In this document: one piece after another, positions 26,381 through 30,540 of the stretch | How positions within the stretch are numbered: position 1 is the stretch's first letter | Layout: each line of letters begins with the position of its first letter | NCBI GenBank assembly: GCA_003151895.1 | Contig: PLYX01000229.1 | Location: 1 to 30,540, forward strand | Length of the DNA: 30,540 nucleotides | Direction: 5' to 3' | Origin: Solirubrobacterales bacterium | GTDB lineage: Bacteria; Actinomycetota; Thermoleophilia; Solirubrobacterales; Solirubrobacteraceae | Translations under genes and position numbers: made by a program | The notes under the pieces: model-generated | The model's database searches: none | What the model was told of the DNA's origin: nothing | Seen by the model: the letters and a program-made list of their open reading frames with translations, nothing else

Positions 26381-28333
26381 GTGTGTTCCTGTTGTCGGCT
26401 TTGGTGCATACGGTCATCCGCAGCCGCGGTGTTGGTCGGCTTGCTCGCGTTGGCGATGTTCTTCTTTTTCGGAAGCGCTTCAGCCGCTCCGCTTTTCCCC
26501 ACTCCGCTTGAGCTTGTTCCGGGTGGGGAACAGCCGCGGGTTGCGATCAGCGCCGATGGGCAGGTGACGGCTGTCTGGATGCACGGATTTCGCAACGAGA
26601 TCAACAGTGGAGAAGGGTGTTGCTACAACAATGAAGTAGAGGCTGTCACGGGCTCGGCCCTCAGCGGCGTCTGGCAGATGCCCGCGACCGTCTCGATGCC
26701 TGGCTTCAGCATCCTTCCGGAAGTGGCGGTCGACACGCAGGGCGACGCGGCCGCGGTTTGGCTTGACTCATATCCACAGAAGGGTGCGATCGACGCCAGT
26801 TACCGGTCGCCGAGCAGTGGCGAGTGGCAGACGCCCGTTGCGATCTCCGCCCCCGGAGAACGTGGGACAGGCCAGCAGATCTTGCTCGAGCCCAATGGCG
26901 ACGCTGTTGCAGTATGGGAGCGACTGGGCGAAGGACCCAGCCCTGGCGTGGTGGGAGATGAGACCGCCGTGCGAACGGCTGCGACGGGCGCGTGGCAGCC
27001 TCCACATGAATTTGTCCCGGGAGAGAGCCCAGGCGATCTGAAGATCGCTGTCGATGCGCGAGGGGATCTGCTTGCCGCCTGGGTTTCTGAAGACGTGGTT
27101 GACGCCGCGATGCAGCCTGTTGGGAGCGCCGCCTGGCAGACGCCCGTGAGACTCTCGCGGTCAAGTCCTCCCCCTGATGTGACGGTTGGAGGCATCCAGC
27201 TTGCCGTGGATCCCGCTGGCAATGCCACCGTCTTGTGGCAGCAGGACACGAGGGGCTGTCCGGTTCCAACCAACAAGCCAGTGACACCGTCTTGTGCGCT
27301 GCCGCTCGCCACAACCCTCGAGTCATCCGTGCGCTTGACCTCGACCGGGGAATGGAGCGAACCGGTGGACGTCGCGAGCGCCAGTGAGCCGGAAGCGCCG
27401 CCGCTCGGCGGCCCCCGCTCGGGTGTGCAGATGCCGCTCGGCGATCAAGACGCAGAGATCGCCATTGACTCCCGCGGCGATACAGTCGCGACCTGGCTGC
27501 AGGTCGAAAAAGCCAGGACAACCCTGCAAGCGTCAGTCCGTCCCGCCGGAGCCAGCGCATGGCATTCCCCCTCGACACTCTCGCCAGCGCCAGGTGGCTT
27601 TCCCTACGGCGCGCGCGATCTCGCCGTTGATGCCGATGGACAGGCGCTCGTGGCCTGGAGCGCCGATGGCGTGATCGAGGGCTCCGTCGGCTCAGCAACG
27701 ACCGGGCGATGGCGGGCGCCTGTCGATGTTACGCCCGAAGACAAAGGCTCCAACGTCGGTGAACCGCACCTGGCTGTCAATGCAGCAGGCAATGCCATTC
27801 TGCTCTGGAGCGCCTATGGAGCCCCAGGCGCCATGGATGCAATCACTTTCAACCTTTCGAGCGGGGTGCCCGGCTACCGTCCGCCAGAACCGGCTATCAC
27901 GAAAGCGGGTATGAGCCACAGGCGCTTTCGCGTGCGCGGACCGGCCACCACCGGACTACCACCAATTGGCACGCGCTTTCGCTTCAGGCTCTTCCCGGAA
28001 GCCTGGGTAAAGGTCACGATAGAGCAGCTGACACCAGGTCGCCGCCAGGGATCAACGTGCCTCTCATCTAGAGATACCTCACCTCGAGCGCGTGGGCGGG
28101 CATGTTATCTCACATCCCTCATCACAACACTCGAACATCGTGAGCGGGCCGGCATTGACAGCATCCCGTTTGCAGGCACATTCCCCGTGGACATCGGCCG
28201 GATTGGATCAACAGCCAAGCGCGTTTCTAAGACGAGCTATATGAAGCCTGGCCTATACGCTGCGGTCCTGACGGCTACCGATACCAGCGGCACCTCAGCG
28301 CCTGTGAGGCTTCGGTTTACGGTCGTTCACTAA
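26381..28333 (+). CDS. Secreted repeat protein, beta-propeller-like, large
   Basis: This 650-residue protein starts at GTG with a Cys-rich N-terminus 'CSCCRLWCIRSSAAAVLVGL' and a hydrophobic core ending 'FFFFGSASA'. At least nine blocks of the kind 'DGQVTAVWMHG', 'QGDAAAVWLDS', 'NGDAVAVWERL', 'RGDLLAAWVSE', 'AGNATVLWQQD', 'RGDTVATWLQV', 'DGQALVAWSAD', 'AGNAILLWSAY' alternate with 'G.WQTPV.IS' segments, which suggests a beta-propeller. The last ~150 residues form a separate domain with 'GTRFRFRLFPEAWVKVTIEQ' and 'YAAVLTATDTSGTSAPVRLR', like the Ig-type C-terminal domains of Solirubrobacterales surface proteins. Role unknown. Confidence 0.8.
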   Translation: MCSCCRLWCIRSSAAAVLVGLLALAMFFFFGSASAAPLFPTPLELVPGGEQPRVAISADGQVTAVWMHGFRNEINSGEGCCYNNEVEAVTGSALSGVWQMPATVSMPGFSILPEVAVDTQGDAAAVWLDSYPQKGAIDASYRSPSSGEWQTPVAISAPGERGTGQQILLEPNGDAVAVWERLGEGPSPGVVGDETAVRTAATGAWQPPHEFVPGESPGDLKIAVDARGDLLAAWVSEDVVDAAMQPVGSAAWQTPVRLSRSSPPPDVTVGGIQLAVDPAGNATVLWQQDTRGCPVPTNKPVTPSCALPLATTLESSVRLTSTGEWSEPVDVASASEPEAPPLGGPRSGVQMPLGDQDAEIAIDSRGDTVATWLQVEKARTTLQASVRPAGASAWHSPSTLSPAPGGFPYGARDLAVDADGQALVAWSADGVIEGSVGSATTGRWRAPVDVTPEDKGSNVGEPHLAVNAAGNAILLWSAYGAPGAMDAITFNLSSGVPGYRPPEPAITKAGMSHRRFRVRGPATTGLPPIGTRFRFRLFPEAWVKVTIEQLTPGRRQGSTCLSSRDTSPRARGRACYLTSLITTLEHRERAGIDSIPFAGTFPVDIGRIGSTAKRVSKTSYMKPGLYAAVLTATDTSGTSAPVRLRFTVVH

Positions 28334-28365
28334 GCGGCGAGCGCTGGCGGACCACCCAAGCGGAC

Positions 28366-28419
28366 TGGACTTCCCCCGCTTTCAAGATCAACCGCTTCGT
28401 CTGAACGGGGGGAAGTCCA
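28366..28419 (+). terminator. Long hairpin after the large secreted protein
   Basis: TGGACTTCCCCCG (28366-28378) pairs with CGGGGGGAAGTCCA (28406-28419), with one bulged G, around a 27-base loop. It lies 32 bases behind the stop. It works as a terminator candidate for 26381-28333; because gene debris follows, it could also be the end of an old mobile element. Confidence 0.55.
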
Positions 28420-28438
28420 AGACGGCTGCGCCGACAGG

Positions 28439-28603
28439 GATCAGCACAGAGGCTCGCTCAGGCTGGCCCTCACGTTGACCGCCGCAGGCAGAAAGCTCCT
28501 CAACCGCAGCAGCAGCTCACTCCAGCTGACCGCGAACGGTACGTTCACCACCAAACACGACAAGACAGTGACCGCAACCAGGCCCTTTACCCTCAGCCGA
28601 TAG
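28439..28603 (+). pseudogene. C-terminal fragment of a Solirubrobacterales-type surface protein
   Basis: Frame reads 'LRLALTLTAAGRKLLNRSSS', then 'SLQLTANGTFTTKHDKTVTA' and 'TRPFTLSR' before TAG at 28601. 'L.LT.AGRKLL.....L...' with a final strand is the typical end of repeat-rich exported proteins in this group, as I remember them. No upstream part, start or signal is present; the sequence begins right after the hairpin. It is a remnant. Confidence 0.5.
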
Positions 28604-28793
28604 GCCGCGTACCGAGCGCCGACGCTGTGCGGCGGCAGCACCAGCGTGTTGCGGCGCAGACTGTTCCAGATCCCCGCACGGCTGACCCGCACCGCCAGGC
28701 AATGGACGCTTCACCTACCCCGCCCGCTGGCCCTGGCAGCAACAATTCACCGAAGCGCTGGAGCGCATCCGCGCGCTCCCAGCCGCGGCCTGA
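28604..28793 (+). mobile_element. C-terminal remnant of an IS1380-type transposase, frameshifted
   Basis: The frame reads 'VLRRRLFQIPARLTRTARQW' and 'TLHLP'; then, one base shifted, 'PARWPWQQQFTEALERIRAL' and 'PAAA' before TGA (28791-28793). 'RRR.F.IP.RL.R.AR..TLHLPARWPW...F..AL.R.RALP' is the C-terminus of IS1380-family DDE transposases. The shift lies in the C-run around 28715-28720. The rest of the transposase is missing. A probable terminal inverted repeat of the element follows at 28988-29007. Confidence 0.65.
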
Positions 28794-28987
28794 ACACCCC
28801 AAGCACATCGAATACCCCGCAGCATTCCGCTCGGCAGCCCCGGCCGCCTCCGGCTGAGCGAAAACGACACTTCGTGCTCGCCCGCCACTCCGCCGGCGCC
28901 CCTCAACGGCCAGCAGCACCCCAGCCCGGCGGTTTCACCCCCGATCCGGGGCACCAATCCCCCGATCGCAGCCCTCCACGAGGTTAT

Positions 28988-29007
28988 GCGGTGGATTCAG
29001 GTTTAGG
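28988..29007. repeat. Probable terminal inverted repeat of the IS1380-type remnant
   Basis: The sequence GCGGTGGATTCAGGTTTAGG reads on the other strand CCTAAACCTGAATC..., which resembles the ends of IS1380-family elements (start CCT, then AACCTGAATC). It lies about 195 bases behind the transposase remnant. The opposite end is not in the window. Bases 28794-28987 hold no gene. Confidence 0.5.
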
Positions 29008-29113
29008 AGTGACTACTCAAGATCGTTTGCTGTCGAGTCGATACGGACTCATGGGCACCGATGCCCCCGGCGCTGCACCGACGCCGCGTGAACCTCGAAC
29101 GAGGACGGAGGCT

Positions 29114-29368
29114 ATGAAAGGACTCACCGCCGCGGCGCTGAGCGCGCTCGCGCTCGCGGGCTCAGGCTGCGCTGGGTCTGGCACGGCGGTTCTCTCGGGA
29201 AGCTCGTCTTGCCGTGACTGGGGCGCGGCCACCGAAACCGAACGGAACGAATACACCTCCAACCAGGGCCTCCAGAACGAAATCTCCGAAGTTTGCAAAT
29301 CGTCCGCCTGGGAATCGTCCACGGTGGATCAGGTCGCCTCCCAGCTCAAGGTGTTGCGCCGTGAATAG
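29114..29368 (+). CDS. Small exported protein with CxDW motif
   Basis: This 84-residue protein has an N-terminal export signal 'MKGLTAAALSALALAGSGCA' (the cysteine context GSGC is only a weak lipobox), then 'SSCRDWGAATETERNEYTSN' and 'NEISEVCKSSAW'. The 'C.DW..ATE..R..Y' and later Cys recall small HdeA-like actinobacterial exported proteins with one disulfide. The same motif occurs in the lipoprotein at 29780. The ATG is preceded by GGACGGAGG at close spacing. No function is known to me. Confidence 0.6.
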   Translation: MKGLTAAALSALALAGSGCAGSGTAVLSGSSSCRDWGAATETERNEYTSNQGLQNEISEVCKSSAWESSTVDQVASQLKVLRRE

Positions 29369-29389
29369 CTACGCCTACTGGGAGTGGCA

Positions 29390-29779
29390 ATGAAACGGCT
29401 AACAATCATTGTGCTTTGCGTGCTCGCGCTCTGCGCGGTGGCCGTCGCGTACCTGAAGCTGAGCAAAGGACCGCACTACGCCTGCAAGTATGGAACGGCG
29501 GACGCGCGCAGCGCAGGCGAATGGTACGCCTGCCAAGCAGAGATTCGGGCCAAAGAACGGCAGGAAGACAGTCCTGCCGGGCGCAAGGCAGCGGCGCAGA
29601 GGAAGGCCGAACGCGAAGCCAAACTGGCGATCATGGAAAGCAAGACCCATGCGATGGAAGAAGCGGTCAATAAGGCTCCGGGCGAAATGGCAGAAGTGGA
29701 CAAGGAAAGCGAAGAAAAGCTCGAACGCGAAGAGGAAGCACGCGACTCCCGCGAATACGGCGAATCGCAGGGCCGCTAG
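29390..29779 (+). CDS. Membrane-anchored coiled-coil protein
   Basis: This 129-residue protein has one N-terminal membrane segment ('LTIIVLCVLALCAVAVAYL'), a short part with two cysteines ('YACKYGTADARSAGEWYACQ') and a long charged helix from about 55 to the end ('AAAQRKAEREAKLAIMESK', 'KESEEKLEREEEARDSREY') that should form a coiled coil. No family is recognised. ATG at 29390 has GGGAG 7 bases upstream; GTG at 29384 would add two residues. It is 21 bases behind the previous gene and touches the next (TAG-ATG), so the three form an operon. Confidence 0.65.
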   Translation: MKRLTIIVLCVLALCAVAVAYLKLSKGPHYACKYGTADARSAGEWYACQAEIRAKERQEDSPAGRKAAAQRKAEREAKLAIMESKTHAMEEAVNKAPGEMAEVDKESEEKLEREEEARDSREYGESQGR

Positions 29780-30540
29780 ATGCACTCTACGCCCAGCCGC
29801 AAGCCCAGCTCTACAGCCTCCAGCCCAGCCCTACAGCTCTACAAAGCCCGGCTCGGCAGCTTGGCCCTCCTAGCCCTGATTGCATTGATCATCGTTGGAG
29901 CGGTTACTGGATGCGGGGGCGGACAAACCGCCGTGACCCACCTATCCGCTTCGTCGCGGTGTGCGGACTGGAGTGGCGCGACGGAATCGGCGCGGGCTCA
30001 GTACATACGCAAGGCTGAGCCATCGATCTCTGGCTCTCCCCCCATCGTTAGCGCAATTTCCGAATATGTCAGAAGCACCTGTGGAAACCCAGTCAATCTC
30101 GTTCTCGATCAGCTGGCGATGAACCACGCCCTTGTCCACGTCACCGGACTGCGACCGGGCGAAGCGCCTCCAGTTCCAGCATCCTCGTCGATTGACGAAG
30201 GAGTGCTCGGAGCCGCCGACGCCGATTGGAACGCCGCTCATACGATGGACCATCAGTACGACGAAGGCGTCGCGTATGACCCGACGGAAGGCTTGTCAAA
30301 TGGAGCAACTGATCGCTTTTCGAGCGTCATACATGCCAACGGCCACGTCACTAGTTTCTATCTTGCCTTTCCGCCGGAAACGTCAATCAATCAGGCCGTG
30401 CAGATCACAATGGCCGTGCTCCCGAAGGACACCACGCACGGTCCAGTAGTGACACAAGCGGAATGCGGTCGCGGTAGGGACGCCTGTCGCCAGACGCCCC
30501 CCGCGCAGATCCCAGCGTGCGGAACTACCGCACTGGGCTC
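29780..30540 (+). CDS. Lipoprotein with CxDW motif, runs off the window (partial)
   Basis: The frame is open from ATG 29780 to the last base (253 codons seen). It has a hydrophobic segment 'LGSLALLALIALIIVGAV' and a lipobox 'VTGC' with Cys near residue 45, so it is probably a lipoprotein. 'SSRCADWSGATESARAQYIR' and 'ISEYVRSTC' repeat the motif of the small protein at 29114. The later part 'DADWNAAHTMDHQYDEGVAY' and 'FYLAFPPETSINQAVQITMA' shows no known family and may be a beta domain. A second Cys cluster ('ECGRGRDACRQTP') follows. The start directly abuts the upstream stop. The 3' end is unseen. Confidence 0.7.
   Translation, partial: MHSTPSRKPSSTASSPALQLYKARLGSLALLALIALIIVGAVTGCGGGQTAVTHLSASSRCADWSGATESARAQYIRKAEPSISGSPPIVSAISEYVRSTCGNPVNLVLDQLAMNHALVHVTGLRPGEAPPVPASSSIDEGVLGAADADWNAAHTMDHQYDEGVAYDPTEGLSNGATDRFSSVIHANGHVTSFYLAFPPETSINQAVQITMAVLPKDTTHGPVVTQAECGRGRDACRQTPPAQIPACGTTALG

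Overview
The window is high-GC actinobacterial DNA. The secreted-protein families, the small winged-helix proteins and the integrase type look to me like Thermoleophilia/Solirubrobacterales; this is from memory, not from a search. Several genes start leaderless: a TANNNT -10 box lies exactly 7 nt before ATG or GTG at ten places, and no Shine-Dalgarno sequence lies between.

Region 1 (1-6170) is a toxin-antitoxin-like island on the + strand. It holds a DUF6883/DUF4926 pair, a small protein plus PIN-domain toxin, a RelE/DUF4258-like protein with a DUF2283 partner, a broken HigB with an intact HigA, a membrane protein coupled to a small basic protein, an orphan DUF4926, and a ribbon-helix-helix/MazF pair. 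Five of these units follow copies of one ~92-bp repeat that ends in a -10 box, so the repeat works as a portable promoter. A second repeat of ~250-290 bp (hairpin plus a broken fragment of a surface-protein gene) lies between units. One chimeric junction joins the two repeat types.

Region 2 (6183-10843, - strand) is an operon: PadR-like regulator, two ABC ATPases (one with a degenerate signature) and a large FtsX/MacB-like permease. Divergent from it are two secreted proteins (11024-12415).

Region 3 (12547-18224) looks like ordinary chromosome: a primary-type sigma-70 factor, tRNA-Tyr, a PH-like protein, a UspA-like protein, XRE and winged-helix regulators, a possible FlgM-like peptide, an ArsR/AHSA1 pair with an operator over the start codon, an NADPH-dependent FMN reductase and an F420/NADP-type oxidoreductase.

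Region 4 (18263-20907) is a decayed integration site. The 5' half of tRNA-Thr(GGT) runs directly into a 5'-truncated, frameshifted tyrosine integrase that carries an extra C-terminal domain. A convergent MbcA/ParS-like antitoxin and small remnants follow.

Region 5 (20904-28333) holds four secreted-protein genes in one - strand operon and one divergent secreted protein. Three of the five have repeated 'W..PV.L' blocks that suggest beta-propellers.

Region 6 (28334-30540) starts with a strong hairpin, then gene debris (a surface-protein C-terminus and an IS1380-type transposase C-terminus with its terminal repeat), then three small exported or membrane genes. The last is a lipoprotein that runs off the window.
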